Assembly: GCF_000955805.1 (NCBI RefSeq)
Contig: NZ_JYOA01000011.1
Location: 91,527 to 155,526, forward strand
Direction: 5' to 3'
Source: Pseudomonas sp. 21
GTDB taxonomy: Bacteria > Pseudomonadota > Gammaproteobacteria > Pseudomonadales > Pseudomonadaceae
Length of the DNA stretch: 64,000 nt
The translations under genes and the position numbers were made by a program. The notes under the pieces were generated by a model. That model searched no databases. It had not been told where the DNA came from and was given only the letters and a program-made list of their open reading frames with translations. Positions within the stretch are counted from its first letter, which is position 1. Each line of letters begins with the position of its first letter. Shown piece by piece: positions 9,071 through 22,389 of the stretch.

Positions 9071-10324
9071 TTAGGCGCCGTAGACCGGGAACTTGGCGCA
9101 GATGGCCTTGACCTTCTCGCGCACGCCGTCCACCACGGACTCGTCGCCCATGTTGGTGAGGATGTCGCAGATCCAGCCGGCCAGCTCGCGACACTCGGCT
9201 TCCTTGAAGCCGCGGGTGGTCACGGCCGGGGTGCCGATACGCAGGCCGGAGGTGACGAACGGGGAGCGCGGGTCGTTCGGTACGCTGTTCTTGTTCACGG
9301 TGATGAAGGCGCGACCCAGGGCGGCGTCGGCGTCCTTACCGGTGATGTCCTGCTTGATCAGGGACAGCAGGAACAGGTGGTTCTGGGTACCGCCGGAAAC
9401 CACGTCGAAGCCGCGCTCGATGAACACGCTGGCCATGGTCTGGGCGTTCTTCAGGACCTGCTGCTGGTAGGCCTTGAACTCGGGCTGCAGGGCTTCCTTG
9501 AAGCACACGGCCTTGGCGGCGATCACGTGCTCCAGCGGGCCACCCTGGGCACCCGGGAAGACAGCGGAGTTCAGCTTCTTCTCGATCTCTTCGTTCTTGC
9601 GAGCGAGGATCAGGCCGCCGCGCGGGCCGCGCAGGGTCTTGTGGGTGGTGGTGGTGACCACGTCGGCGAACGGCACCGGGTTCGGGTAGACGCCCGCGGC
9701 GACCAGACCGGCCACGTGGGCCATGTCGACGAACAGGTAGGCGCCGACCTTGTCCGCGATGGCGCGGAAGCGGGCGAAGTCCAGGACCTGGGAGTAGGCG
9801 GAGAAGCCGGCGACGATCATCTTCGGCTTGTGCTCGACGGCCAGGCGCTCGACTTCGTCGTAGTCGATCAGGCCGGCGTCGGTGATGCCGTACTGCACGG
9901 CGTTGTACAGCTTGCCGGAGGAGGAAACGCTGGCGCCGTGGGTCAGGTGACCGCCGTGGGCCAGGCTCATGCCCAGGATGGTGTCACCGGCCGACAGCAG
10001 GGCCAGGTAGACGGCGGCGTTGGCCTGGGAGCCAGCGTGCGGCTGGACGTTGGCGTAGTCGGCGCCGAACAGTTCCTTGGCGCGGTCGATGGCCAGTTGC
10101 TCGACGACGTCGACGTACTCGCAACCACCGTAGTAGCGCTTGCCCGGGTAGCCTTCGGCGTACTTGTTGGTCAGCACCGAACCCTGGGCTTCCATCACCG
10201 CCGGGCTGGTGTAGTTCTCGGAGGCGATGAGCTCGATGTGCTCTTCCTGGCGCTGGGCTTCCTGCTCCATCGCGGCGAAGAGTTCGGCATCGTAGCGGGC
10301 GAGGGTCAAATCACGGCTGAACAT
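9071..10324 (-). CDS. glyA: Serine hydroxymethyltransferase
   Basis: A 417-residue PLP enzyme that interconverts serine and glycine while charging tetrahydrofolate with a one-carbon unit. The start [12 protein letters not shown] gives the family's standard length. The PLP lysine is K229 in [16 protein letters not shown]; other landmarks are [11 protein letters not shown] near 34, [13 protein letters not shown] near 55 and the cofactor-site [19 protein letters not shown] near 198. It lies next to morA with a REP element between them. P. aeruginosa has several glyA copies, so this need not be the only one. Confidence 0.96.
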   Translation of the reverse strand: MFSRDLTLARYDAELFAAMEQEAQRQEEHIELIASENYTSPAVMEAQGSVLTNKYAEGYPGKRYYGGCEYVDVVEQLAIDRAKELFGADYANVQPHAGSQANAAVYLALLSAGDTILGMSLAHGGHLTHGASVSSSGKLYNAVQYGITDAGLIDYDEVERLAVEHKPKMIVAGFSAYSQVLDFARFRAIADKVGAYLFVDMAHVAGLVAAGVYPNPVPFADVVTTTTHKTLRGPRGGLILARKNEEIEKKLNSAVFPGAQGGPLEHVIAAKAVCFKEALQPEFKAYQQQVLKNAQTMASVFIERGFDVVSGGTQNHLFLLSLIKQDITGKDADAALGRAFITVNKNSVPNDPRSPFVTSGLRIGTPAVTTRGFKEAECRELAGWICDILTNMGDESVVDGVREKVKAICAKFPVYGA

Positions 10325-10491
10325 GGCGGTCCTCTTAAGGATCGGGTGCTGGGGGAAAGGCGCGCATTCTAACCCAAGGCGCCGGTGCTGGCACATGAAA
10401 GGCGGTCATGTGGCTGACAAGCGGGGTTCAAGGCGGCGGATCGGTGGATTTGCGAGCAGCTTGGCGCTTGCGGAGGCGGTGCGGCGTGTGT

Positions 10492-10568
10492 GGGAGCGGA
10501 CTCCGTCCGCGATCGATCCCCGGCGGCTCCGAGCTGGCCGGTGGCACATCGCGGACGGAGCCCGCTCC
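10492..10568. repeat. REP-type inverted repeat (variant family)
   Basis: GGGAGCGGACTCCGTCCGCGAT at 10492-10513 faces ATCGCGGACGGAGCCCGCTCC at 10548-10568. The arms match except for one position. The core differs from the GAGCGAGC(T/C)TGCTCGC REPs elsewhere in the window. It sits between glyA and the 3' end of morA. Confidence 0.7.
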
Positions 10569-10597
10569 TACGCAAAGCCGAACATCGAGCCGATGGG

Positions 10598-13500
10598 TCA
10601 GCCCAGCAGGAACAACGCGTTGCTGGCGAACAGCGCGGCGAACTGGTCCGCCGGCACCGGGCGGCCGAAGAGGAAGCCCTGCACCTCGTCGCAACCATGC
10701 TCGCGCAGGAAGTCCAGCTGTTCGTGGCTCTCCACGCCCTCGGCGATCACCATCAGGTTCAGGCTATGGGCCATGGCGATGATGGCGCGGGCGATCTGCG
10801 CGTCCTGCTCGCCATGGGGCAGGCCGTCGACGAAGCTGCGGTCGATCTTCAGTACGTCGATGGGGAACTGCTTCAAGTAGTTGAGCGAGGAATAGCCGGT
10901 GCCGAAGTCGTCCACCGCAATCGCCAGGCCCAGGCGCTTCAGGCCCTGAAGTATCTGCATGGCCTGGGACACGTCGCTCATCAGGATGCTTTCGGTCAGC
11001 TCCAGCTCCAGGCACGCCGGGGCGATCCCGGTGTCCTCGAGGATGCCGGCGATGCGCTCGCCCAACTGGCCGTCGGCGAACTGCCGGGCCGAGAGGTTCA
11101 CGGAAATCTTCGGCACCCGCACCTTGTCGCGGTGCCAGGCGCGCAGTTGCAGGCAGGCCTGCTCCAGCAGCCAGTCGCCGACCTGGGCGACCAGACCGAG
11201 CTCTTCCAGTACCGGGATGAACTCCGCCGGCGGGATCAGACCGCGCTTGGGATGCTGCCAGCGCAGCAGCGCCTCGGCACCGGTCAGGCGACGGCCATCG
11301 CCGGTGAACTGCGGCTGGTAGTGCAGGACGAACTCGTGCAGCTCGATGGCGCGGCGCAGGTCGCTTTCCAGCTCCAGGCGTTCCAGGGCGCGGGCGTTCA
11401 TCTCGGCCTGGTAGAACTGGAAGTTGTTCTTGCCCATTTCCTTGGCGTGGTACATCGCCGTGTCGGCGTTCTTCATCAACTGGCTGAGCTCGGCGCCGTC
11501 CTGCGGCGAGAGCGCCACGCCGATGCTGGCGGTGACGAAGAATTCGCGCCCTTCCAGGGTGAAGGGGCGGGCGAGGCTGGAGAGAATCTGCTCGGCGACC
11601 TGGATCGCCTGCCGCAGCGCCTTCTCGCGGTCCTTCTGGCCGGGCAGCAGCAGGGTGAACTCGTCGCCGCCCATGCGCGCCACGGTGTCGTCGTCGCTGA
11701 CGCAATGGCTCAGGCGCTCGGCCACTTCCTTGAGCATGCGGTCGCCCGCGGCGTGGCCGAGGGAGTCGTTGATCGGCTTGAAGCGGTCGAGGTCGAGGAA
11801 CATCAGCACGACCCACTGCTGGTGCCGCTCGGCCTGCAGCAGGGCGGTGTGCAGGCGGTCCTGGAACAGCGTGCGGTTGGGCAGGTGGGTCAGGGCGTCG
11901 TAGTAGGCCAGGCGGTGGATGCGCCGCTCGCTGGCCTTGCGTTCGCTGATGTCGCTGAAGAAGCAGACGAAGCTGACCAGGTCGCCTTCCTCGTCGTGGA
12001 CCGCGGTGATGCCGACCCAGCTCGGGTACAGCTCGCCGCTCTTGCGCTTCTGCAGGATCTCGCCTTCCCAGCTGCCGCTCTTGCGCAGGCTTTCGAGCAC
12101 GTGCTTGAGCTGGTTGGCTTCCTGGCGGTCGGCGGTGAGCAGGCGCGGCAGCTGGTCCAGCACTTCCTCGGCGGAATAGCCGGTGAGGCGGCTGAAGGAG
12201 TCGTTGATCTGCACGATGTAGCCGGCCGGATCGGTGACCATGATCGCCGCCGTGGAGTGCTCGAATACCGTCGCCGCCATGCGCATCTCACGCTCGGCGC
12301 GACGCTGCTGGCTCACGTCGCGGGCGACGCCGAGCAGGCCTTCGAAGCGGCCGTGGTCGTCCCACATCAGGGCGATGCGCAGCTCCACGGGAATCTTGTG
12401 GCCGTCGGCGTGCAGGCAGTCGAGGCTGAACAGCTGCGGCTCGGCGCTCTCGCGCAGTTCGGCCAGGCGCTTGGGCTCGCCGATGGCGCCCTGCACGCGG
12501 TTCAGCAGTTCATCCAGGCGCTCCAGCTGAGCCGGGTTGGCGGCCACCTGCTGGAAACCGTTGGCCAGCACCCACTCGGGGCTGTAGCCGAGCACCTGGT
12601 GGATCGACGGGCTGATGTAGTTGAGCTTGACCTGGGCGTCGGTGGAGAGGATCACGTCGCTGATGCTCTCGGCGAGCATGCGGTAGCGACGGCCGCTCTC
12701 GCGCAGGGAGTTGTGTGCCTCGACGGTGTCGGTGATGTCCTTGGCCACGCCGATCAGCCGCGCCACGCGGCCGGAAGCGTCGCGGGTGAAGGCCTGCTCG
12801 CGGATATCGAACCAGTGCCAGCTGCCGTCGCGGTGGCGCCAGCGCAACTGGCTGTCCAGCAAAAGGCCGTCGCCCACCACCTGCTGCAGGTTGCGCACGC
12901 GCCAGTAGTACTCGACGTCGTCCGGGTGCAGCACCTTCTCCCAGAAGCGCTCGCCCATCTCGCGCAGTTCGTCGCCGCTGTAGCCGAGCTGGTGGCCGAG
13001 GTTGTGGTTGCTGAAGATCACCCGGCGCGCGGCGATGTCGTGGATGTAGAGGGTGTCGGGCACCGCGCGCACCGCGTCGGACCAGAACTTCTCGCGCTCG
13101 ATCAGCGACAGTTCGACCTGCTTGCGGCTGGTGATGTCCGACAGGCTCAGGGTGACGGCGTGGAAGTCCTGGATCATCTCCGGCACGCGCAATTGCAGCC
13201 ACAGGTGGCGCTGTTCGCCCTGGCGGGTATGGATGCAGGCTTCCAGCTCGACCATGCCCTGGCCGTGCAGCACGGCTTCGAGCACCTTGCTGCGCACGCC
13301 GTCCGGGCGCATGCCGGCGCCGCCGATGAGAATCTGCCAGGCCTGCTCGGTGGTGCCCACGCCCATCAGGCGCTTGGCGACATTGTTGATCTCGGTGATG
13401 CGCACCTGGCGCAGCAGCCAGGGCAGACGCTCGGGCTGTGAGGTGATCCACTCGCGCAGGTCGCTCTGCCGGCGCAGGTTGAGGTCCACCAGGGCCTGGC

Positions 13501-14851
13501 GCAGGGCAGAGAGGTCGAGCACGCAGAGGGCGACGCCGACACCGTCGAAGATGTCCTGGTAGCGCCGGCGGGTCTCTTCGAGGATGTGCAGCGCCTGCTG
13601 TTCCTCGGTGACGTCGCGCAGCACCCAGACCTGCCCGCCCTGGGGCAGGTTGCCGCGCAGCACCCAGGTCTGCTCCGGCGACAGCGGGCTGTCGTCCAGG
13701 GAATGCTGGCTGACGGCGAACAGCCGGGCCTGGCCGGTATCGTTGACGCGTACCAGCTCGGAGCCGTTGTCCGCCGCGGCATCGCCGCCCTGCAGCAGGC
13801 CACCCAGGCCGGGCAGCAGCTCCAGCAGGTGATGTTCGCCGGCCTTGTCGGCGGTGATGCCGAATAGCTGCTCGGCCTGTGGGTTGAGGTAGGCGAGGCG
13901 ACCGTCGGTGCGGGTCACCAGCACCCGCTCGTCGATGGCGCCCAGGGCTTGCGCGGCCTGACGCAGGTTCTGCTGCGACTCCACGGTCAGCGCGCGCAGG
14001 TTCTGCTGTTCGCGTTGCAGGCGCAGCAGGGCGGCGCCGGCGATGCCCGCCAGAACCAGCAGCAGCGCCAGCTCGCCGCCCAGGCGCGGCAACAGGGTGG
14101 CGCGGATCTGCCGGTCGTCGAATTGCGGGTGCAACTGCCAGTCGGTGTTCTGGATGTCCAGGCCGTCCAGGCTCCGTGCCTGTTCCAGTGGCGAGGCGGC
14201 GGACAGCGGGCCGGGACGATAGCCGCTGGAGCGGCCGAGGACCTTCTGCTGGACGTCGTCGACCAGGATCCAGTCCGGTGACTCGGGGCGGATCTGCGCC
14301 GCCCAGCCACGCCGGGCGACCTTTTCGTCGAGGCGGATGACGCTGTCGCCTTCGCCCGGCTCGGTGGCCTTCAGCCAGACATAGAAGTGGCCGCCGTTCT
14401 CCTCGCTGAAGGCATAGTGATAGGCCTGTTGCGTGCTGCGCTGGCGCAAGGCCTCGATGAAGGCGACGTCCTTGATGCCGCTGGCGGAGTCGCGCACGGG
14501 CGCGCCGCTGGCGTCCAGCCGGACCAGGCTGTGGAAGGACGGGTAGATGTGCTTCAGGCCGGCGATCAGCGGTGCGTGGACATCGCCGTGCTCGCGGTCC
14601 TGTTCCTGCTGCAGCAGGGCCTGTGCCGCCACGGCCTTGAGTTCCAGGGTCAGGGAGATCCGCTGGGCCATCTGTTCGCCGTGCAGCACCACCCGCTCAC
14701 GCTCGAAGCGCTCCTGGCTGCGGAACTCCTGGTGCAGCTGCCAGACCAGCAGGCCGAGCATGAACAGCACCAGCAGCACCAGCGCGGTCCGGGTCGCCAC
14801 GCGGCCAGGCCTGGCCAGGGCGTCCGGAGGAGTACGGGGGAAAATAGACAA
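10598..14851 (-). CDS. morA: MorA-like PAS/GGDEF/EAL c-di-GMP signalling protein
   Basis: A 1417-residue inner-membrane protein. Two membrane helices (about 22-41 and 258-275) bracket a periplasmic sensor region, followed by several PAS domains (about 300-970), a GGDEF domain and an EAL domain. GGDEF is intact at residues 1061-1065 and EAL at 1193-1195, so both synthesis and breakdown of c-di-GMP are possible. The I-site position reads SDDD instead of RxxD, so product inhibition at that site is probably lost. Length and the neighbouring glyA match P. aeruginosa MorA, a regulator of motility and biofilm. The first possible start is TTG with a weak ribosome site; a later GTG near residue 19 cannot be excluded. 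Confidence 0.9.
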   Translation of the reverse strand: MSIFPRTPPDALARPGRVATRTALVLLVLFMLGLLVWQLHQEFRSQERFERERVVLHGEQMAQRISLTLELKAVAAQALLQQEQDREHGDVHAPLIAGLKHIYPSFHSLVRLDASGAPVRDSASGIKDVAFIEALRQRSTQQAYHYAFSEENGGHFYVWLKATEPGEGDSVIRLDEKVARRGWAAQIRPESPDWILVDDVQQKVLGRSSGYRPGPLSAASPLEQARSLDGLDIQNTDWQLHPQFDDRQIRATLLPRLGGELALLLVLAGIAGAALLRLQREQQNLRALTVESQQNLRQAAQALGAIDERVLVTRTDGRLAYLNPQAEQLFGITADKAGEHHLLELLPGLGGLLQGGDAAADNGSELVRVNDTGQARLFAVSQHSLDDSPLSPEQTWVLRGNLPQGGQVWVLRDVTEEQQALHILEETRRRYQDIFDGVGVALCVLDLSALRQALVDLNLRRQSDLREWITSQPERLPWLLRQVRITEINNVAKRLMGVGTTEQAWQILIGGAGMRPDGVRSKVLEAVLHGQGMVELEACIHTRQGEQRHLWLQLRVPEMIQDFHAVTLSLSDITSRKQVELSLIEREKFWSDAVRAVPDTLYIHDIAARRVIFSNHNLGHQLGYSGDELREMGERFWEKVLHPDDVEYYWRVRNLQQVVGDGLLLDSQLRWRHRDGSWHWFDIREQAFTRDASGRVARLIGVAKDITDTVEAHNSLRESGRRYRMLAESISDVILSTDAQVKLNYISPSIHQVLGYSPEWVLANGFQQVAANPAQLERLDELLNRVQGAIGEPKRLAELRESAEPQLFSLDCLHADGHKIPVELRIALMWDDHGRFEGLLGVARDVSQQRRAEREMRMAATVFEHSTAAIMVTDPAGYIVQINDSFSRLTGYSAEEVLDQLPRLLTADRQEANQLKHVLESLRKSGSWEGEILQKRKSGELYPSWVGITAVHDEEGDLVSFVCFFSDISERKASERRIHRLAYYDALTHLPNRTLFQDRLHTALLQAERHQQWVVLMFLDLDRFKPINDSLGHAAGDRMLKEVAERLSHCVSDDDTVARMGGDEFTLLLPGQKDREKALRQAIQVAEQILSSLARPFTLEGREFFVTASIGVALSPQDGAELSQLMKNADTAMYHAKEMGKNNFQFYQAEMNARALERLELESDLRRAIELHEFVLHYQPQFTGDGRRLTGAEALLRWQHPKRGLIPPAEFIPVLEELGLVAQVGDWLLEQACLQLRAWHRDKVRVPKISVNLSARQFADGQLGERIAGILEDTGIAPACLELELTESILMSDVSQAMQILQGLKRLGLAIAVDDFGTGYSSLNYLKQFPIDVLKIDRSFVDGLPHGEQDAQIARAIIAMAHSLNLMVIAEGVESHEQLDFLREHGCDEVQGFLFGRPVPADQFAALFASNALFLLG

Positions 14852-15193
14852 GGACTTAGGGACCTGGGGCGATACGGCTGAATTCGGCGCAGGCTAGGAT
14901 GCCCGGAAAGGCGGCGAAGTGCCAGTATGGCCGACGAGCGTCGTTTGCCCTTCCCGGTTCATTCCGGTAGCTTTGCCGCACGCGCGCGTGATGTGCAGCG
15001 AAAAGTTCGACGCATAAAGTACATCCCCGCAGAGTCCCGCGCGAAGGGCCGTCCATCGGCCGTTCACGCCCGCCGGCAGCCCGCTCGCGAGAGTTCGAGC
15101 GCTGCCGCTCCGGCCAGTGAGCCGGCGTCCCGGAACCTGCCATCGTGCGTTCCGGCCATCCCGATCACAATTCATCCCAGAAGTCAGGTATCC
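14852..15193. other. Intergenic region between morA and ettA
   Basis: A 342-base divergent spacer. An open frame continuous with ettA runs back to 14927, but it is Arg/Ala-rich without a conserved look and is best read as non-coding. I see no convincing promoter, repeat or RNA structure in it, though promoters for both genes should lie here. Confidence 0.5.
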
Positions 15194-16858
<1,665 letters not shown>

Positions 16859-16870
16859 GCCGCTTCCGAT

Positions 16871-16900
16871 TGAAAACGGGGCCTTCGGGCCCCGTTTTCA
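16871..16900 (+). terminator. Intrinsic terminator after ettA
   Basis: TGAAAACGGGGCC / GGCCCCGTTTTCA form a perfect stem with a TTCG tetraloop, followed by TTTCT. Symmetric, so it can also stop the converging small gene at 16915. Confidence 0.9.
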
Positions 16901-16914
16901 TTTCTGTGTCTTAT

Positions 16915-17211
16915 TCAGCGGCTGCGCTTGAGGTCGTCCAGGGTGCGGCGCTGATCTTCCAGCTGGCGCTGCAGTGTGTCGATTTGCCGCGCCTGCTCTT
17001 GCAGCGTGCGTTGCTGCTCTTCCAATTGCCGGGTCATGCGCTGCAGGTCGTCGGTGCTGAAGTTCGACTTGTGGATCACTTCGCTGCTGAAGGTGTCGGC
17101 CACGACCAGCGCGCCGGACTCGGTGAAATCGCCCATTTTCATGGCGCCGAAGGCGGGCAGGGCGAGGGTGCAGGTGAGGGCGGCGAGAAGCGCGAGCGGG
17201 CGTGCGAGCAT
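16915..17211 (-). CDS. Small periplasmic coiled-coil protein, unknown function
   Basis: A 98-residue protein with a Sec signal peptide (MLARPLALLAALTCTLALPAFGA, cut near 23) and a mature part ending in a long heptad-like helix from about residue 55 (LEEQQRTLQEQARQIDTLQRQLEDQRRTLDDL). The start at 17211 is preferred because it begins the signal peptide; an upstream start 12 codons earlier would disrupt it. I do not recognise a named family. It converges on ettA and diverges from gdhA. Confidence 0.7.
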   Translation of the reverse strand: MLARPLALLAALTCTLALPAFGAMKMGDFTESGALVVADTFSSEVIHKSNFSTDDLQRMTRQLEEQQRTLQEQARQIDTLQRQLEDQRRTLDDLKRSR

Positions 17212-17258
17212 CGTGGGCGTCCTGGTTGGATAAATTGTTGAGTGCAACTACCTATTGA

Positions 17259-18761
<1,503 letters not shown>

Positions 18762-18777
18762 TCGCTCCGCCAACATG

Positions 18778-18805
18778 AAGAACGGGCCCGATGGGCCCGT
18801 TTTTC
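18778..18805 (+). terminator. Intrinsic terminator after gdhA
   Basis: GAACGGGCCC / GGGCCCGTTTTTC form a stem around GAT with a following T run, just after gdhA. Confidence 0.88.
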
Positions 18806-18831
18806 ATTTCAGCCGTTGTATCGGCTGCCCT

Positions 18832-18923
18832 TGTAGGAGCGAGCTTGCTCGCGAACCTCTCGAAGCTGGCGCGTACCTCTCACTGCTGTCGCGGAGCTGT
18901 TCGCGAGCAAGCTCGCTCCTACA
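18832..18923. repeat. REP-type element pair
   Basis: TGTAGGAGCGAGCTTGCTCG at 18832-18851 begins a 23-bp unit repeated as an exact reverse complement ending at 18923, with a 46-base spacer. It lies between the 3' ends of gdhA and ccpA. Confidence 0.88.
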
Positions 18924-18941
18924 GGCTCGGCGTCGATCCGC

Positions 18942-19973
18942 TCAATCCACCGGTTTGGGCGTAGTCGCCGTGCTTGGCGGCAGCAGCGGGTATTCCACCT
19001 TCGGCTGTTTGCCGGTGGCGGTCTTGAGGAAGGCGACGATATCGCTGACTTCCTCGGCGTTGAGCTGCTTGCCCAGCTGCGCGGTGCCCATGATCGCCAC
19101 CGCTTCCTCGAGGTCCCAGACCTGTCCGCTGTGGAAGTACGGCGCGGTCAGCGCGATGTTGCGCAGGGGCGCGGCGCGGAACACGTACTGATCGTTCTGT
19201 GTCTTGGTCACCTCGAAGCGGCCCTTGTCGCCCGTGGGCAGGATCTTGCCGTCCGGTTTCTTCACCAGCCCGAACGGGAAATACGCCTGGCCACCCAGGT
19301 TCACGCCGTTGTGGCAGCTGATGCAGCCCGAGCTCATGAAGGTCTGCAGGCCCTTTTTCTCCTTGGCGTCGAGGGCATTGTCGTCACCCTTGAGGTAGAG
19401 GTCGAAGCGCGAGTCCGGGGTGATCAGGGTCGACTCGAAGGCCTGCAGCGCACGGGCCATGTTGTCGAAGCTGACCGCCTGCTTGTCGGCGGGGAAAGCC
19501 TTTTCGAAGGCGGCCACATACTCCGGCATGCTGCGCAGCGTCGCCTCGACGTTCTTCGGCGTGTTGTGCATCTCCACCGGGTTCTGCACCGGGCCCTTGG
19601 CCTGTTCCTCCAGGTCCTTGGCGCGGCCATCCCAGAACTGCGCGATGTTGAACACGGCATTGAATACGGTGGGCGAGTTGCGCGCGCCTTTCTGCCAGGC
19701 ATGGCCGCTGGAGGCGGGCACGTTGTCGGCGCCGCCGGTACCGATGTTGTGGCAGGTGTTGCAGCTGATCACGTGGCTGGCGGACAGGCGTGGCTCGAAG
19801 AACAGCTGCCGGCCGAGTTCGATCTGGTTGGGGTCGAGCTTGTCGCTGGCCTGCTCGGGGATGGGCTTGAAGATGTTGTTGGCGTTGTCGCGCAGGACGT
19901 CGGCGTTCGCTTGCGCCGCCGCCGTGCTCACGGCCAGCAGCAGGCTGCCCAGGGCCAGTTTGATGGGCTGCAT
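18942..19973 (-). CDS. ccpA: Periplasmic di-heme cytochrome c peroxidase
   Basis: A 343-residue exported enzyme reducing hydrogen peroxide to water with electrons from cytochrome c551 or azurin (also called ccpR). The signal peptide MQPIKLALGSLLLAVSTAAAQANA is cut near residue 24. There are two c-type heme sites, CNTCH at 71-75 (low-potential peroxidatic heme) and CISCH at 217-221 (electron-accepting heme). The pair QFWDGRAKDLEEQA and PVEMHNTP is typical of the family. An ANR-like box lies about 71-84 bases upstream of the ATG, which suits the known oxygen-limited expression of this gene in P. aeruginosa. Confidence 0.95.
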   Translation of the reverse strand: MQPIKLALGSLLLAVSTAAAQANADVLRDNANNIFKPIPEQASDKLDPNQIELGRQLFFEPRLSASHVISCNTCHNIGTGGADNVPASSGHAWQKGARNSPTVFNAVFNIAQFWDGRAKDLEEQAKGPVQNPVEMHNTPKNVEATLRSMPEYVAAFEKAFPADKQAVSFDNMARALQAFESTLITPDSRFDLYLKGDDNALDAKEKKGLQTFMSSGCISCHNGVNLGGQAYFPFGLVKKPDGKILPTGDKGRFEVTKTQNDQYVFRAAPLRNIALTAPYFHSGQVWDLEEAVAIMGTAQLGKQLNAEEVSDIVAFLKTATGKQPKVEYPLLPPSTATTPKPVD

Positions 19974-20043
19974 GTGGAGTCTCCTTGTCTCAGGCTTTGG
20001 TTTCTTCTGAGTTCAAGGAGAGGCGATGGGACGAAGGGCCGGC

Positions 20044-20057
20044 TTGACCGAAATCAA
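20044..20057 (-). promoter_or_regulatory. ANR/FNR-type box upstream of ccpA
   Basis: TTGACCGAAATCAA fits the consensus TTGAT-N4-ATCAA with one mismatch. It is centred about 77 bases upstream of the ccpA start codon, in the gap between ccpA and the next gene, a position compatible with activation of transcription. Confidence 0.7.
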
Positions 20058-20097
20058 GCGCGCGGCCGCGGGCAGGTGCGGATGGTTGCCGCAGCGG

Positions 20098-20457
20098 TCA
20101 GTTGCCGCGCAGGGCGTGGGACAGCGCGCGGTCCTTCTGCTGTTCCCAGTCACGGTCCCGATCGCTGTTGCGCTGTTCTTCGTACTGCTGGCGTTCCTGG
20201 CTCACGCGCATGGCCTGGCATTGCTGGAAGCCGTCGTTCCAGCCCAGGGCGTACTTTGCCTCACCCAGGTAGCGCGGCACGTCCTTGCGGAATTCGCCGG
20301 TGATGGCGCCGGCCGCCTGGCGACCGCTGCCGCAACCGTCGTCGTAGCCATCGGCATAGGCCGGCGGATAGCCCTGGGCGATGAGGGTTTCGTGGGTGGT
20401 TTCACAGCCGGCGAGCAGCGCGGCGCAGAGCAGGACGAGGGCGGCGCGTGGCGCCAT
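20098..20457 (-). CDS. Small lipoprotein, unknown function
   Basis: A 119-residue predicted lipoprotein; signal MAPRAALVLLCAALLAGC with lipobox LAGC (Cys18). The mature part has YPPAYADGYDDGCGSGRQAAG, a motif also seen in other small proteobacterial lipoproteins, and a hydrophilic Gln/Arg/Glu-rich C-terminal helix. The start is the Met that opens the signal rather than an in-frame Met 20 codons earlier. It lies between rtcA and ccpA on the same strand. By position it resembles PAO1 PA4586. Role unknown. Confidence 0.72.
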   Translation of the reverse strand: MAPRAALVLLCAALLAGCETTHETLIAQGYPPAYADGYDDGCGSGRQAAGAITGEFRKDVPRYLGEAKYALGWNDGFQQCQAMRVSQERQQYEEQRNSDRDRDWEQQKDRALSHALRGN

Positions 20458-20544
20458 GGAGACTCCCGTGTGCCGGGGAGGCGGGCACACGCGCCGGGTA
20501 GGGTTATGGGACGGCACTCTATCCGGCGTATGGTGAGAAAAGCG

Positions 20545-21570
20545 TCAAGCAGGCGTGATACGGATGTGCTGGCCGGTTGTTGCCCATGGCGCGCAGTCGA
20601 TGCGCACCGGCAGGAAGGCTTCGACCACTGTGCGGTTGCTCAGCAGATGATCGCTCGATACTGGCGTGGTGAAGCTGCCGCCGCCGGCCAGCGCCATGGG
20701 GAGCAGCAACTGGTCGGCGAGGTGCTCCTCGACGCTGGTACCGCTGCGGCGCCAGTCATCGGCCTGGCGCAGCGCCTGGCTGGCAACGCGTTCGGCGCTG
20801 ACCCCGGACTGCCCGAAGGCGCAGAACACCAGGGTCAACTGCTCGCACTCCACCTGCAGCAGCAAGGCGTTACCCGGCCCCTGGTCTTCCGGCAGGCGGA
20901 CGACCTGGGCAGATGCGGCGTGCCAATCCTGATGCCGCTTCACCTTCTCCAATTCGCGATCCCCTACATGACCGGGAATGGCCGCCAGCAGGGCGCGAGC
21001 CGAACGCGAAAGCACGGCACCGGCTTCCGGCAGATGCAGCGGCTGCAACTCGCCGGGTGCCACTCGTACCCGCAGTTCGCCACCGCCGGCCGGCATGAAG
21101 CCATGGGGCAGCAGCTCGAAGTCCACCTTCGCACCCATACGCCGCAGCAGCGGCAACCAGCTGCGCTCGATGAAATCCGCCGGCGGCGCCAGCGGGTTGT
21201 GCGTGCCGCCGCTGATCGCCAGGCTGCTCGGTCCATCGGCGTACAGCAGCGCCGGCAGCAACGTCTGCAGCACCAGCACGGCGCTGCCCGCGCTGCCGAT
21301 GGCGAAGCGGTAGTCGCCGCCGCGAATCGCGCCGGGGCGGAAGGTCAGGCTGCGCGAGCCCAGCTCGTCGCCTTCCACCGCCGCGCCGCAGATTTCCACT
21401 GCAGCGCGCACGGCCGTCAGGTGCTGGCGCAGCAGCCCCGGCCGCGACCGCCGGCCACGGATATTGACGATGCGCAGCGCCTTGCCGGTGATCATCGACA
21501 GGCTCAGCGCACTGCGCAGAATCTGCCCGCCGCCTTCGGCGCCGTCGAGTTCGATCAGGTCCCTTTTCAT
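20545..21570 (-). CDS. rtcA: RNA 3'-terminal phosphate cyclase RtcA
   Basis: A 341-residue enzyme that uses ATP to turn RNA 3'-phosphate ends into 2',3'-cyclic phosphates (and can adenylate 5'-phosphates). The start MKRDLIELDGAEGGGQILRSAL is the family signature; GGGQILR is the ATP/RNA site. The adenylated histidine is H308 in SSDHLLSNRTVVEAFLP, aligned with E. coli H309. The first four bases overlap the stop of the nucleotidyltransferase gene (ATGA), so translation is probably coupled. It is the last gene of the sigma-54-type RNA-repair operon, 87 bases before the next gene. Confidence 0.95.
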   Translation of the reverse strand: MKRDLIELDGAEGGGQILRSALSLSMITGKALRIVNIRGRRSRPGLLRQHLTAVRAAVEICGAAVEGDELGSRSLTFRPGAIRGGDYRFAIGSAGSAVLVLQTLLPALLYADGPSSLAISGGTHNPLAPPADFIERSWLPLLRRMGAKVDFELLPHGFMPAGGGELRVRVAPGELQPLHLPEAGAVLSRSARALLAAIPGHVGDRELEKVKRHQDWHAASAQVVRLPEDQGPGNALLLQVECEQLTLVFCAFGQSGVSAERVASQALRQADDWRRSGTSVEEHLADQLLLPMALAGGGSFTTPVSSDHLLSNRTVVEAFLPVRIDCAPWATTGQHIRITPA

Positions 21571-22367
21571 CTTTCGTGTTTCCTCACTTGCTCGCGCAGG
21601 AAGCGATCCAGGCGCTCCGTGTCGTGGCAACCGCCGCGGGGTGCGCCAAGGTTTTCCGCGCGTTGCAGCTCTTGCTCGATCAGCCGGTGCAGGGCCGGGC
21701 GTGCCGGGCCGTATTCGGCCTCGACCGCCTGGCGCTTGAGCACCAGCAGTTCCTCGACTTCGGCGCGCTGCGCGGCATCGTCGAGCGTTGCTTGCATCAG
21801 TGTCTCGAAGACCATCGGCGGCATGCCCAGGCCCTGGTCGATCCAGCGCACTGCCAGCAGCGGGCGCAACACGTAGAGGTACTTCTTGTAGCGAACCTCC
21901 TCGCCCTGCAGGTAGCCACGGAAGTTCTTCTTCGCCATCGACAGGTAGTGCGCCCGTGCGGCAGCGGGCGAGTAGAAGTCCCGTGCGAGTTGGCGCAGGC
22001 CTTGGGTTGCCGTGGATTCGCTGCGATACACCAGCGGCGAGTCCAGCCACTCCAGCAGCGTCGGGTTGGATTTGCGCAGCAGGCGCAGCGCCTTGCGCAA
22101 TTCCCAACCGCTGAGGTCCAACTCGTCGGTCAGCGGGCGCTCCAGCACGTCGCGCGGTTCGTCCACGCGCAGGTACCAGTCCGGTTGCTGCACATAGACG
22201 AAGCGTACGTCGTAGTCGCTGTCCGGAGAGGCGAAGCCCCAGGCGCGGCTGCCCGATTCGCAGGCGTAGAGCACGGTGACGTTGCGCTCCTGCTCCAGCC
22301 TTGTCAGTTCCTCCAGTACTCGCTCGCGCATGGCGTCGGGGAGTGGGTGGCGCTCTTCCTTGTTCAT
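21567..22367 (-). CDS. RNA-repair-associated polymerase-beta-type nucleotidyltransferase
   Basis: A 266-residue protein. The active-site block is at residues 39-53: GSRAWGFASPDSDYDVR, with metal-binding acidic residues at D49/D51 and D53 in the usual GS-x-DxD layout. This family (YcgL/RlaP-like) recurs in rtc operons of many bacteria and is predicted to add nucleotides to RNA ends, but its substrate is not known. AAGGAA lies before the ATG; a long upstream open frame was rejected because it crosses the neighbouring gene. It overlaps rtcA by ATGA. Confidence 0.85.
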   Translation of the reverse strand: MNKEERHPLPDAMRERVLEELTRLEQERNVTVLYACESGSRAWGFASPDSDYDVRFVYVQQPDWYLRVDEPRDVLERPLTDELDLSGWELRKALRLLRKSNPTLLEWLDSPLVYRSESTATQGLRQLARDFYSPAAARAHYLSMAKKNFRGYLQGEEVRYKKYLYVLRPLLAVRWIDQGLGMPPMVFETLMQATLDDAAQRAEVEELLVLKRQAVEAEYGPARPALHRLIEQELQRAENLGAPRGGCHDTERLDRFLREQVRKHER

Positions 22368-22389
22368 GAATTCGATTCCTTGGTCTTGC

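Noticed and set aside
14927-15193. N-terminal extension of EttA
   Set aside because: The extension is Arg/Ala-rich and unlike the family; the ATG at 15194 gives the exact consensus start and length.
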